A DNA stretch of 59,837 bases from Candidatus Gastranaerophilales bacterium (GTDB lineage: Bacteria > Cyanobacteriota > Vampirovibrionia > Gastranaerophilales > Gastranaerophilaceae). Position numbers and translations under genes: made by a program. Of the stretch, positions 1 through 7,964 are shown one piece after another. Numbering within the stretch: the first letter of the stretch is position 1; every line of letters begins with the position of its first letter. The stretch is taken from the NCBI GenBank assembly GCA_944326465.1, contig CALVEB010000012.1, positions 1-59,837 on the forward strand, written 5' to 3'. The notes under the pieces were generated by a model that saw nothing but the letters and a program-made list of their open reading frames with translations, had not been told where the DNA came from and ran no database searches.

Positions 1-423
1 ACTGACTTTGCTGCAAATACAGCAATAAATACATGTGATGACACAACATACGACCCAAATGGTTCAGCAAATTCATATTGTGCAAATAATTATTGGGCAG
101 GAGCAATAAAAGCATGTAAAGATAAAGGCATGGAATTACCGACGAGAGCCCAATTGGCACAATTAGCAAGCAATCTATACGTAGATAGCAGCGGCAATGA
201 AGTAACAATAGGAGCGAACGAAAACAAAAGTAACCTAAAAGTAAAGGACGAATACAAAGATAACCCTCCACTTACTCTTGGCTACGACTACTGGTCCAGT
301 GAGGAGTACGGTGCGAATAACGCGTACCACCGGTACTTCCGCACTTCCTACACGTACGGCAATGACACTGGCTGGAACGCCAAGGACAGCAGCCGCCGCC
401 GCGCTATATGTGTGTCGAACTAA
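1..423 (+). CDS. Pilin-like DGR target protein, 3' part (variable C-terminal FISUMP/DUF1566-like domain)
   Basis: The reading frame is open from the first base of the window to the TAA at 421-423, so the N-terminus lies outside. The visible 140 residues match the C-terminal half of the complete paralogue at 57600-58712: a Cys-containing stretch (CANNYWAGA, ACKDKGMELPT), then AQLAQLASNLY, and finally YWSSEE...RAICVSN. This resembles FISUMP/DUF1566 (C-type-lectin-like) tails. The last 45 codons are a variable repeat of the DGR template at 10073-10208. By homology the missing part should carry a type IV prepilin leader, making this a surface or pilus protein. The tail is probably the ligand-binding face; the ligand is unknown. 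Confidence is high for the target role and lower for the pilin nature, because the N-terminus is not seen. Confidence 0.88.
   Translation, partial: TDFAANTAINTCDDTTYDPNGSANSYCANNYWAGAIKACKDKGMELPTRAQLAQLASNLYVDSSGNEVTIGANENKSNLKVKDEYKDNPPLTLGYDYWSSEEYGANNAYHRYFRTSYTYGNDTGWNAKDSSRRRAICVSN
276..411 (+). repeat. DGR variable repeat VR1
   Basis: This segment aligns without gaps to the template repeat at 10073-10208 (minus strand), 136 bp each. I count 21 differences, and every one falls on an adenine of the template: for example AAC becomes GAC, TAC, CAC, CGC, GGC, GCC or AGC. No non-A position differs. Most changes hit asparagine codons, so residues vary while the scaffold (YWSSEE, RAIC) stays fixed. 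Adenine-specific change is the hallmark of DGR mutagenic retrohoming. Confidence 0.96.
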
Positions 424-447
424 GAGGCCAGAAGCCTCTTAGTTCGA
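415..447 (+). repeat. Perfect stem-loop after VR1 (DGR target hairpin candidate)
   Basis: A 14-bp perfect inverted repeat (tcgaactaagaggc / gcctcttagttcga) has a 5-nt loop, and its left arm contains the stop codon. It begins 4 bp after the VR. Known DGR targets carry a hairpin or cruciform just after the VR that aids homing. The equivalent hairpin follows VR2 and, shorter, VR3. No T-run follows directly, so a terminator role is less likely. The template repeat lacks it. Confidence 0.8.
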
Positions 448-448
448 A

Positions 449-480
449 GGGAATAAGGAAATAGGGGAATAAGGGAATAA
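449..480 (+). repeat. GGGAATAAGG-type short direct repeats
   Basis: Three to four imperfect copies of GGGAATAAGG stand in tandem directly after the VR1 hairpin. The same tract follows the VR2 hairpin (57537-57574, opposite strand). Copies also flank the repeat modules at 7970-8200 and 21754-21899. The function is unknown; the tract marks module boundaries. Confidence 0.6.
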
Positions 481-492
481 GTTCGTTAATAT

Positions 493-531
493 AATCAGGC
501 AATGCGGGATTTTCCACGTTGCCTGATTTTT
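493..531 (+). terminator. Terminator of the VR1 target gene
   Basis: The arms atcaggcaa / ttgcctgat enclose a loop of about 20 nt and are followed by a T-run (attttta). It lies about 70 bp after the stop codon and would end the pilin-like transcript. Confidence 0.6.
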
Positions 532-1130
532 ATCCGTCATACCGCAGCAGTTTTGCTACGATTCGCGGGTGTCGACGCCTTGCGGTATCTCTATTGGGCA
601 CATAGTTTGATGCACCAGTTTTTCGTTTGAGATCCCGCAAGGTAACAATGCCAGTCGGACGCATACATCCACGTTGCGGGATGACGTAACGAACGCCGTT
701 ATCCTTTAGCAGATGTCCAGTGTATAAGAGCAGACTTCGTCTGCCCGCAAGGCAACGACACCCTCAAGTCGTAACGAAACTGCTGCGGTATGACGGAAAG
801 GCATTGGTGAGACGCCACTTTGCCATCTCCGAGGGGGAGGGCAGAAACACTTAACGAACGTAAGTGAGTTTTAGTGTTTCGGGTGGGGGTTGGTTCGTTG
901 AATCCACACAATTGACCCCCTCCTAGAATTTCTAGCCTCACTTCGTTCGGCAACAAATTCTTTTCCTCCCCCTTGGAGAGGGTGGACACAGTCCACTTTT
1001 ACATACTGGATGCCCGTAATTTTTGCGTGGGCTAGTGTGCAGGAGCACACTTTGTGTGCCTCTAGCGGGTGTCCAGTATGTTGGTGCAGGCTAGCCTGCT
1101 GGACTGTGTCCAACACCGTCATTGCAACTA
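531..1130. repeat. Mosaic intergenic repeat region A
   Basis: This stretch holds no convincing gene. Positions ~745-1103 are a near-identical inverted copy of ~21979-22338, 21 kb away. Positions ~600-690 resemble ~59200-59250 (gcaaggtaacaatgcc, gttgcgggatgacg). It contains palindromic micro-units such as gcaggctagcctgc and agcagacttcgtctgct, and flanks of the form ccctccccctcggag / ctccaagggggagg. Open frames across it follow the repeat in both copies and are judged spurious. It looks like a non-autonomous dispersed repeat family without transposase. Confidence 0.75.
1002..1080. repeat. 79-bp palindromic element, copy 1
   Basis: The ends are imperfect inverted repeats: catactggatgcccg at one end and cgggtgtccagtatg at the other. 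The 79-bp copy at 22002-22080 has the same ends and partly the same interior. A shorter derivative lies at 59140-59180. This resembles a MITE- or REP-like unit. No target-site duplication was established. Confidence 0.6.
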
Positions 1131-1145
1131 TCTCTCAGGTACAAA

Positions 1146-1186
1146 AACGGGCAATGTGGAATATCCGCATTGCCCCGTTTTTATAC
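1146..1186 (-). terminator. pgk terminator
   Basis: The arms ggcaatgtgga / tccgcattgcc (one G-T wobble) are bounded by aaaaacggg and ccccgttttt, so the hairpin can work in both directions. On the minus strand it ends the pgk transcript about 15 bp after its stop. Confidence 0.7.
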
Positions 1187-1200
1187 AAGTTCACTATTAA

Positions 1201-2403
1201 TTACTTATCATCAAGTGCTGCAACACCCGGAAGGATTTTCCCTTCAATAAACTCAAGTGATGCGCCGCCGCCTGTTGATACGTGTGTAAAGTCTTCGGCT
1301 TTAAAGAACTTCTTAGCTGCTGAAACTGAATCGCCGCCGCCAATAACAGAAGTTGCACCATTCTTGGTAGCTTCTACAATAGCTTTCAAAACTGCTTTTG
1401 TACCTTCTGCAAATGCCGGATTTTCAAACGCACCTACAGGGCCGTTCATCAATATTGTCTTTGAATTTTTAAGCACTTCTGCAAATGCTTTTCTTGATTC
1501 CGGGCCGGCGTCAACGCCTTCATATCCGTCAGGAATTTCGTCAATCTTAACGAATTTGTTTGTACCATTGCCTGAAAAATCATCGGTTGCAAGTACATCG
1601 GTTGCCATAACAAGCTTAACGCCTTTGTCAGCAGCTTTCTTTTCAATAGCTTTTGCTACTTCTAACTGGTCGTCTTCACAAATAGAGTTACCGATTTTGC
1701 CGCCGTTAGCTTTTACAAATGTATAAGCCATACCGCCGCCGATAATCATATTGTCAACTTTGTCTAACAAGTTTTCTAATACTCCGATTTTAGAAGAAAC
1801 TTTTGCACCGCCAACAACTGCTGTAAACGGACGTGTAGGGTTGTCAAGTGCTTGAGACAAACATCTCAATTCTTTTTCCATTAACAAGCCTGATACAGCC
1901 GGTTTAAGAACTTTTGCAAGTTTAGCAGTTGATGTGTGGTTTCTGTGTGCTGCGCCAAATGCATCGTTTACATAGAAGTCACCGAGTTTCGCAAGTTCAT
2001 TAGCAAAATTCATATCGTCATCTTTAGCTTCTTCTGCTTTGTAGTAACGGATGTTTTCCAATAATGCAACCTGACCGTCTTTAAGCGCTTCTAATTCTTT
2101 TTCAGCGCCTTCGCCAACAGGGGTAGAAACAAATAATACATCTTCACCCAGAACTTTTGATAAATATTTTGCAACCGGTGCAAGTGTAAATTCAGGATTT
2201 CTTTCACCTTTCGGACGGCCTAAGTGTGCCATCAAAATGATTTTTGCACCTTTATCTTTCAAAAAGTTTACTGTAGGCAAAATTGCCTGTATTCTTGTGT
2301 CATCTGTAACGTTTTTGTCTGCATCCAGAGGTACATTGATGTCAACTCTGACCAATGCTCTTTTTCCTTGAATGTCTCCTAAGTCTTTAATTGATTTTTT
2401 CAT
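1201..2403 (-). CDS. pgk: Phosphoglycerate kinase
   Basis: Cytosolic glycolytic enzyme that moves a phosphate from 1,3-bisphosphoglycerate to ADP. The 400-residue length is typical. Visible motifs are the N-terminal substrate site RVDINVPLD (~19-27), HLGRPKG (~60), the hinge segment GGAKVSSKIGVL (~198), GPVGAFE (~325) and the C-terminal nucleotide site GGGDSV (~365). The ATG is preceded by taaggag. It is monocistronic here, with a terminator behind it and a divergent ompH-like gene in front. Another glycolytic gene, tpiA, lies about 6 kb away in the next block. Confidence 0.97.
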   Translation of the reverse strand: MKKSIKDLGDIQGKRALVRVDINVPLDADKNVTDDTRIQAILPTVNFLKDKGAKIILMAHLGRPKGERNPEFTLAPVAKYLSKVLGEDVLFVSTPVGEGAEKELEALKDGQVALLENIRYYKAEEAKDDDMNFANELAKLGDFYVNDAFGAAHRNHTSTAKLAKVLKPAVSGLLMEKELRCLSQALDNPTRPFTAVVGGAKVSSKIGVLENLLDKVDNMIIGGGMAYTFVKANGGKIGNSICEDDQLEVAKAIEKKAADKGVKLVMATDVLATDDFSGNGTNKFVKIDEIPDGYEGVDAGPESRKAFAEVLKNSKTILMNGPVGAFENPAFAEGTKAVLKAIVEATKNGATSVIGGGDSVSAAKKFFKAEDFTHVSTGGGASLEFIEGKILPGVAALDDK

Positions 2404-2552
2404 AAGTTTTCTCCTTATTTAAAACTTCGCAAATAAATTCTACACAAAACAAAAATTTTACGCAACGTTGTTTTAATATGGCAGAATTATACTGTCAGGT
2501 AATTTCAAAACTAAAATTTTACGCTAAATTGGGTTATCAAAAGGGGGTAAAA

Positions 2553-3017
2553 ATGAAAAAACATATTATCACAATGTTAGTTGCAGTACTGGCATTTACC
2601 GGCGGGTATTCATTGAATAACAAGGCGATATCAGGAGATACCGATTATAAAATAGCGGTTGTAGATGTACAGCAGCTTGTTGCAAATTCCAATGAAGTAA
2701 AAAAATTAAAAGCAGAACAAGAAAAGAAAATGCAGACTATGCAATCAACTCTGGAAAAAGCGCGTACTGACATCGCAAAAGAAACAGATCCTGAAAAAAT
2801 CAAAACACTTGAAGAGAAATACCGCAATGATATAAACAAACAAAAGCAAGCAATGGAACAGGAATATAATGCAAAATTTGATGCAATAGATAAAAATATC
2901 AGAAACGCAGTTGTAGAAAAAGCGCGTTCAATGAATTATAACCTTGTTTTACCTAAAAATATAGTATTACTGGGCGGAGACGATATTACAAATCAAGTAG
3001 CGCCGGCAATTAAATAA
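2553..3017 (+). CDS. OmpH/Skp-family periplasmic chaperone
   Basis: A protein of 154 residues. The start at 2553 is chosen because aagggggt lies just before it and a signal peptide follows (MKKHIITMLVAVLAFTGGY); the longer frame from 2478 has no such site. The mature part begins YKIAVVDVQQLV, typical of OmpH/Skp, and continues as a Lys/Glu-rich coiled coil (~45-125). Family members escort outer-membrane proteins across the periplasm, which fits a diderm cell with LPS export genes (lptB at 42110). The exact client is unknown. Confidence 0.85.
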   Translation: MKKHIITMLVAVLAFTGGYSLNNKAISGDTDYKIAVVDVQQLVANSNEVKKLKAEQEKKMQTMQSTLEKARTDIAKETDPEKIKTLEEKYRNDINKQKQAMEQEYNAKFDAIDKNIRNAVVEKARSMNYNLVLPKNIVLLGGDDITNQVAPAIK

Positions 3018-3049
3018 TATATATACTATCCAAAATGTTATAAGTCATA

Positions 3050-3077
3050 AAAAAAATGCCGGCATAAAATGCCGGCA
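3050..3077 (-). terminator. Terminator of the fab operon
   Basis: A perfect 8-bp stem (tgccggca / tgccggca) with a 5-nt loop is flanked on the plus-strand left by a run of seven A. This gives a minus-strand terminator 24 bp after the fabD stop. It may also slow transcription from the convergent ompH-like gene. Confidence 0.8.
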
Positions 3078-3100
3078 ACGTCATCCTATTCCGTCTTAAT

Positions 3101-4048
3101 CTAAACCATTATTAATTCTGATTTTAAAGCATCCAGAGTTGCTTCCAGTGATGCTTTATCAAATACATTATAAACCTTAGCTTCAGGCACAATTTTTTTA
3201 TTCAGACCTGCAAGAACTTTACCTGGGCCAATTTCTACAAAAATTTCAACGCCGTCAGCAGCCATTTTTTCTATTGTTTGAGTCCAGTGAACAGATGAGT
3301 AAATCTGTTTCGGCATTTTTACTCTAAAATCAGCGGCAGAAGTTGTCGGTTCTGCATCGACATTGGTAATAACAGGGATTTCAGCATTACTCAAATCCAA
3401 ATCAGCAGTGAATTTTTCAAATTCGTGACCTGCATTTTCCATAAATTTAGAGTGGAAAGCCCCTGAAACTGCAAGCGGAACAACTCTTCTTGCGCCTTTT
3501 GCAAGCAACAATTCTCCTGCTTTAGCCACCGCTTTTTCATCACCGGTAATAACAACCTGAGCAGGTGAATTGTAGTTTGCGACATCCACATAACCAACTT
3601 CTGATGCTTCTTTCAAACTTTCTTTTAAAGCTTCTTCAGACGCGTTTAAAACAGCCGCCATAGCGCCGCCTTTTGTCGCGCCCATTAGATCTGCACGTTT
3701 TTGTATTGCTTTAAGAGTTGTTTCAAGTGACATAACTCCTGCCGCATACATAGCGCAGTATTCGCCGAGTGAATGGCCGGCAACATAATCAACACTAACA
3801 TCAAGTTGTGATTTTAAGCTTTCCAGTGCGGCGATAGACATTGTAACGATTGAAGGCTGGGTATTAACAGTTTGTTTCAAATCTTCATCCGGCCCTTCAA
3901 AGCACAATGTTGTAATACTTTTACCTAAAGTTTTGTCAGCAGTATCGAATACATTCTTAGCTGCAGTGTAATTGTCATATAAATCTTTTCCCATTCCGAC
4001 GGCCTGTGAGCCCTGTCCCGGAAATAAAAACGCTATCTTCTTTGTCAT
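3101..4048 (-). CDS. fabD: Malonyl-CoA:ACP transacylase
   Basis: Loads malonate onto acyl carrier protein for fatty acid synthesis. It has 315 residues. FPGQGSQ lies near the N-terminus, the nucleophile motif GHSLGEY around residue 90, and the catalytic-His region GAFHSKFM around 200. The ATG at 4048 is preferred over 4054 because agagga sits 7 nt upstream of it and only 1-2 nt from the other. It is the last gene of the yceD-rpmF-plsX-fabH-fabD order, separated from fabH by a deacetylase-like gene. Confidence 0.95.
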   Translation of the reverse strand: MTKKIAFLFPGQGSQAVGMGKDLYDNYTAAKNVFDTADKTLGKSITTLCFEGPDEDLKQTVNTQPSIVTMSIAALESLKSQLDVSVDYVAGHSLGEYCAMYAAGVMSLETTLKAIQKRADLMGATKGGAMAAVLNASEEALKESLKEASEVGYVDVANYNSPAQVVITGDEKAVAKAGELLLAKGARRVVPLAVSGAFHSKFMENAGHEFEKFTADLDLSNAEIPVITNVDAEPTTSAADFRVKMPKQIYSSVHWTQTIEKMAADGVEIFVEIGPGKVLAGLNKKIVPEAKVYNVFDKASLEATLDALKSELIMV

Positions 4049-4119
4049 AAACATATCCTCTTTTTCCTTATTAATTATACATTAAACAAGATAAAAGTAA
4101 ATTATTTAATCGGTATAAA

Positions 4120-4890
4120 TCATTTTTTATGATATTCAAAAATTCCTGTGTTTTCAAACGGCATGACCCATTTAATATTTTTTTGCTGTGTTGTCAATTT
4201 GAAAAATTTATCTAAAAATTGAAATCCTTTTTTTCGAACACAATTATGATGTCCGTTTATTCCAATATAATGAACTCCGCTGTTTATCAGTTGTATAAGT
4301 TCATCTAAAATAGCATCTTCACTACGCATACGTGCAGTTTGCCAATCTGTTATATCAATATCCACATTATAATTATTATGTGCCGTATTAATTGTATTGC
4401 GTTTCGAAATACATCTAAAGCCTACAGCAAGCAAACTTTCTTCCAATTTAGCTGATATATTATTATAAGGCGGAGTAAATACTGGTAATAGTCTATTACC
4501 AAATATTTCACTAAATTGGTGTTGATAATCCGAAATTATCCTGGTTAATTCCACAACATTACAACCATCTGGGAATTCATTACTAACGCCATTGTCATTA
4601 CTGTTATTAATATGGTAAATACCATGTAAAGATATATAAACATTATGCTTTTTAAGTATTTTAATTAGGGGGTGCCCCCACTTAAAAAAGTTATCAGGTA
4701 TAACGGCAAAAATACCAGAAATATTATATTTTTCTAAAAGTTTTAACATTTTTATCAGCCGACTCTGATAACGTAAGCAAGTAAGATTGATTAATTTTGG
4801 TTTTCTGGCTTTTACATCGTCATCACGCCACCAAAAAAATACTTCATCCGTATTTTTTAAACAATTTTCAAATTCCAACCACTTGTTCAT
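4120..4890 (-). CDS. Polysaccharide deacetylase-like (NodB-fold) protein
   Basis: A protein of 256 residues with the layout of a carbohydrate esterase 4/NodB-like enzyme. It has WWRDDDVKA (~20-28, acidic dyad replacing the usual TFDDG), an HGIYH motif (~106, metal-binding histidines), FTPPYNN (~163, replacing RxPY) and GINGHHN near the C-terminus. No signal peptide is visible, so the substrate is probably cytosolic or membrane-proximal (a glycan precursor?). It starts 8 bp after the fabH stop, inside a conserved lipid operon, and reads more AT-rich than its neighbours, which suggests later insertion. The motifs are divergent, so the activity is uncertain. Confidence 0.65.
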   Translation of the reverse strand: MNKWLEFENCLKNTDEVFFWWRDDDVKARKPKLINLTCLRYQSRLIKMLKLLEKYNISGIFAVIPDNFFKWGHPLIKILKKHNVYISLHGIYHINNSNDNGVSNEFPDGCNVVELTRIISDYQHQFSEIFGNRLLPVFTPPYNNISAKLEESLLAVGFRCISKRNTINTAHNNYNVDIDITDWQTARMRSEDAILDELIQLINSGVHYIGINGHHNCVRKKGFQFLDKFFKLTTQQKNIKWVMPFENTGIFEYHKK

Positions 4891-4897
4891 AAATTTT

Positions 4898-5908
4898 CTA
4901 GCAAATACCTTCGCGTAATCTAACTATAGCCCCGCCCCAGGTCATGCCTGCCCCGAAACCACAAAGCACTGCTGTTGTACCAAGTTTAACATTGCCTTTT
5001 TCAACGCTTTCTGCCAATGCTATCGGAATAGATGCGGCTGATGTGTTGCCATAGTATTTGATATTTGTAACTACTTTCTCATCAGGATAGCCAAGTCTTT
5101 CCTGCACTGCCTGTATAATTCTGATATTTGCTTGATGAGGGATCAAATAATCAATATCTTCCGGTTTTAAACCTGCGTTTGAAATTAAATTTTCCACATA
5201 ATGCGGCAATATTTTAGCAACAAACGTATAAACGCCGCGGCCATTCATTCTGATACCTTTTGGTTTTTCCTGATACTGTTCAACCAGCGGACAGTTTTTA
5301 CCATCAAAGGCAAGTTCTATTAAATGCCCGTAATTTCCGTCTGCCTTAATATCAATCGCAATAACATCATCAATGCCATCCTCAGCCTGTGTAACAACCA
5401 TGGCGCCTGCACCATCGCCAAAAAGAATAGATGTACCTCTGTCTGTCCAGTCAACAAGTCTTGAGTTGTTATCTGTCGCAACTATCAGAATATTTTTGTA
5501 CATGCCCGTACCGATATATGCTTTTGCAATGCTTAAACCATAAATTAAACCGGAACAAGCTGCTGTTATATCAAATGCAGGGATCTGTTCTTTTATACCC
5601 AATCTCTGATGAATATGGCAGGCAATAGCCGGATATAAATCAGGCGGAGCAGATGATGCTGCAATGATTAAGTCAATATCATCCGGCTGCATTTTAGATT
5701 TTTCCAATGCTCTTTGAGCAGCTTCAAATCCAAGATCTATAGCATTTTGTTCACCAGATACAACACGTCTTTCTTTTATACCTGTACGGGTATAAATCCA
5801 TTCGTCTGATGTATCATACAATTTTGTCAAATCATCATTTGTAATAACTGTTTCGGGTAAACTGTATCCAACGCCCGCAATTCTTAACGGTATAATATTA
5901 TTTGTCAT
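4898..5908 (-). CDS. fabH: Beta-ketoacyl-ACP synthase III
   Basis: Condenses acetyl-CoA with malonyl-ACP to start fatty acid synthesis. It has 336 residues with the full triad: Cys in DITAACSGL (~121), His in LIPHQANIR (~260) and Asn in YYGNTSAASIP (~290). TRTGIKERR near the N-terminus is the CoA-binding signature. The start lies 5 bp after plsX, so the two are translationally close. A standard operon member. Confidence 0.96.
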   Translation of the reverse strand: MTNNIIPLRIAGVGYSLPETVITNDDLTKLYDTSDEWIYTRTGIKERRVVSGEQNAIDLGFEAAQRALEKSKMQPDDIDLIIAASSAPPDLYPAIACHIHQRLGIKEQIPAFDITAACSGLIYGLSIAKAYIGTGMYKNILIVATDNNSRLVDWTDRGTSILFGDGAGAMVVTQAEDGIDDVIAIDIKADGNYGHLIELAFDGKNCPLVEQYQEKPKGIRMNGRGVYTFVAKILPHYVENLISNAGLKPEDIDYLIPHQANIRIIQAVQERLGYPDEKVVTNIKYYGNTSAASIPIALAESVEKGNVKLGTTAVLCGFGAGMTWGGAIVRLREGIC

Positions 5909-5913
5909 CTAAA

Positions 5914-6969
5914 CTATTCCTCATAAAATTTAGCGATTTTTTCGTTAACGCCGGTTTCAACGGCATTTTTCGCAACTCTTACTGCATTTTTTATTGCATA
6001 AGCCTTACTTCTTCCGTGAGATATTACGGTTATACCTTTAACCCCGAGCAATAACGCACCGCCAAATTCTTCATAATTAATTTTTGTATAAATTCTTTTC
6101 ATAAACGGTTTTGCAAGAAGTCCGATTATTTTGCCCATCAAATCAGCTTTAAATTCTTGTTTCAACATTCTGAAAAGCATTGAAGAAGTACCTTCCGTAA
6201 CTTTCAATGCAACATTGCCGACAAAACCGTCACATACAACGACATCGCAAAGACTCAGGAATATTTCTTTACCTTCAATATTTCCTACAAAATTCAACTT
6301 GCCGCTGTGTTCTTCCAGAAGTTTATAAGTAGATTGCGCAAGTTCATTACCTTTACCGGCTTCTTCTCCGATATTCAGAACACCGATACGAGGATGCTCT
6401 ATACCGAGAACGTTTTTAGAAAAAGTTGCGCCCATAATAGCAAATTGATAAAGCATTTCCGGTGTACAATTACTGTTTGCACCGCCGTCAATTACAACAA
6501 TAGGTTTTTTGATAGTCGGGAGTGTAACGGCAATCGCCGGTCTGTCAATTCCAGGGATTCTGCCTAAACCGAATAAGCTTGAAGCCATAGCGGCACCTGT
6601 TGAGCCGGCTGCGACTACAGCGTCAGAACTGCCTGTTGCTACTGCATCTACAGCAAGAACTATTGAAGACTTTTTCTTTTTTCGAATAGCCTGTCCTGGA
6701 GCTTCGCCCATTTCTATAATTTCTGATGCGTGGGTAATTTTTATATCAAGTTTACTGGTATCAATTTTTAGCTTATATTGCTTACCGGCCTTTCCGCAAT
6801 CTGAATAAAAACCTTCATTAGATATTTTATCTAATTCCTGTTCAATCCTATCCTGCTTACCGACCAATTCGATAGCAACCCCGTATTCTTGTGCTGCCCA
6901 GACTGCACCTGCTACGATTTCGTGTGGGGCATGGTCTCCGCCCATTGCATCAATTGCTATTCTTGTCAT
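5914..6969 (-). CDS. plsX: Phosphate acyltransferase PlsX
   Basis: Makes acyl-phosphate from acyl-ACP for phospholipid synthesis at the membrane surface. It has 351 residues, an N-terminal RIAIDAMGGDHAP typical of PlsX, and VVAAGSTGAAMAS (~110). It lies between rpmF and fabH, the common bacterial order that links lipid supply to ribosome production. A possible attenuator hairpin stands between rpmF and this gene. Confidence 0.95.
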   Translation of the reverse strand: MTRIAIDAMGGDHAPHEIVAGAVWAAQEYGVAIELVGKQDRIEQELDKISNEGFYSDCGKAGKQYKLKIDTSKLDIKITHASEIIEMGEAPGQAIRKKKKSSIVLAVDAVATGSSDAVVAAGSTGAAMASSLFGLGRIPGIDRPAIAVTLPTIKKPIVVIDGGANSNCTPEMLYQFAIMGATFSKNVLGIEHPRIGVLNIGEEAGKGNELAQSTYKLLEEHSGKLNFVGNIEGKEIFLSLCDVVVCDGFVGNVALKVTEGTSSMLFRMLKQEFKADLMGKIIGLLAKPFMKRIYTKINYEEFGGALLLGVKGITVISHGRSKAYAIKNAVRVAKNAVETGVNEKIAKFYEE

Positions 6970-7011
6970 AGTTCCCTCTCAAAGTCTTATTATTGTTGTT
7001 TATTTACAAAA

Positions 7012-7060
7012 ACCGTCACCCGCACTTTTTACTGTAAAAAATCCAGAGTGACGGTTCTTT
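7012..7060 (-). terminator. Hairpin between rpmF and plsX
   Basis: The arms ccgtcac / gtgacgg enclose a loop of about 25 nt, and on the minus strand a T-rich run follows (gttttt). It could end or attenuate transcription after rpmF, so that plsX-fabH-fabD is partly independent. The long loop lowers confidence. Confidence 0.45.
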
Positions 7061-7066
7061 TAATTT

Positions 7067-7423
7067 TTACTCAGCTTCTTTTTCTGAAGTTTCTTCTTTT
7101 TCAACTTCAACTTCTTCAGCTTTAGTTTCTTCTGCTGCAGGAGTTTCAACAACGGTTTCTTTAACTTCTTCAGCTTTTTCTTCCGTTTTAGCTTCTGCTT
7201 TTTTAGTTGATTTTTTTGAAGGTTTTTCTTCTACAACTTCTTCAACTCTGTCTTTAATGCTTACCGGTTTTCCTTTGTAGTAGCCGCAAGCTGTGCAAAC
7301 AGTGTGTGTTAAAACTGTTGCGCCGCAATTTGAGCAAACTGTAGTTTCCGGTTTAGTTGCTTTCCAATTAGATCTTCTGTGTCCTTGTGCGGAATGTCCT
7401 GTTCTTTTCTTAGGTACTGCCAT
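7067..7423 (-). CDS. rpmF: Ribosomal protein bL32 with long acidic tail
   Basis: Large-subunit ribosomal protein. Residues 1-55 are the usual bL32 (MAVPKKRTGHSAQGHRRS, then the zinc ribbon CSNCG...CTACGYYKG). The protein is 118 residues, about twice the normal length. The extra C-terminal ~60 residues are almost wholly Lys/Glu/Ala/Val/Thr (VEEKPSKKSTKKAEAK, TEEKAEEV), a low-complexity, probably disordered tail. The frame is continuous, so the tail is genuine in this sequence. It sits between yceD and plsX as in many bacteria. Confidence 0.93.
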   Translation of the reverse strand: MAVPKKRTGHSAQGHRRSNWKATKPETTVCSNCGATVLTHTVCTACGYYKGKPVSIKDRVEEVVEEKPSKKSTKKAEAKTEEKAEEVKETVVETPAAEETKAEEVEVEKEETSEKEAE

Positions 7424-7450
7424 TTTCTTTTTTCCTTTTTATTTTAACTA

Positions 7451-7945
7451 CTATTTATTTTTCGGTTGTATCTGAATATTTTTAAAAACATCCAGACGCG
7501 GATCGGACATGCTGTCCTCAGTCGGGAAATGCTTCCCTTTACAATTTATACCACAAACTTTCTGATTTGGTAAATTTAATATTACAGATTGATACAATAA
7601 GTCATAAATATCAATTTCATCACTACCGTTCAAATCGGTTACGAACTGTCCTTCTTTAAGTTCATATTCCTGACCGTAATCCTCTAATAATGCCTGTTTT
7701 GCAAACATTTCATCTATATCAAAATCAAGTTTATAATCAAAATTTTCTAAACATCTGTCACATTGGAGCTTAACAATCCCCTTAACATTTCCTTTGACTT
7801 CAATAAACTCGCCGAGGGATTCAAGGGTTAAATGCGCCTTAATAGGTTCAACGCAATCTATACCGTCAATTTTTTCATCAAAATCTACGGTAATAGTCTT
7901 ATTTTTTGAATTTTCGATTGTGTCTATGGCTATGATGGCAGACAT
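7451..7945 (-). CDS. yceD: YceD-family (DUF177) protein
   Basis: A protein of 164 residues upstream of rpmF, the classic position of the YceD/DUF177 family, linked in plants and bacteria to 23S rRNA processing. It has a CxxC-like pair (LQCDRCLENF) and a second Cys pair near KVCGINCKGKHFP, which is typical. The start at 7945 (MSAIIAIDTIENS) is preferred because aaagaggt lies about 9 nt upstream. The longer frame from 8005 begins in repeat-like sequence. Confidence 0.85.
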   Translation of the reverse strand: MSAIIAIDTIENSKNKTITVDFDEKIDGIDCVEPIKAHLTLESLGEFIEVKGNVKGIVKLQCDRCLENFDYKLDFDIDEMFAKQALLEDYGQEYELKEGQFVTDLNGSDEIDIYDLLYQSVILNLPNQKVCGINCKGKHFPTEDSMSDPRLDVFKNIQIQPKNK

Positions 7946-7964
7946 CTTTAAATACCTCTTTAGA

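Noticed and set aside
415-447. VR1 hairpin as an ordinary terminator
   Set aside because: No T-run follows, and an independent terminator with a T-run lies at 493-531.
699-1122. Minus-strand frames encoding MSTLSKGEEKNLLPNEV-type protein
   Set aside because: The same translation occurs in the inverted DNA copy at 22093-22340, so it is repeat DNA and not conserved protein; no RBS or known domain.
1010-1726. Plus-strand 238-residue frame
   Set aside because: It runs antisense through pgk, whose motifs are certain, and begins in repeat DNA.
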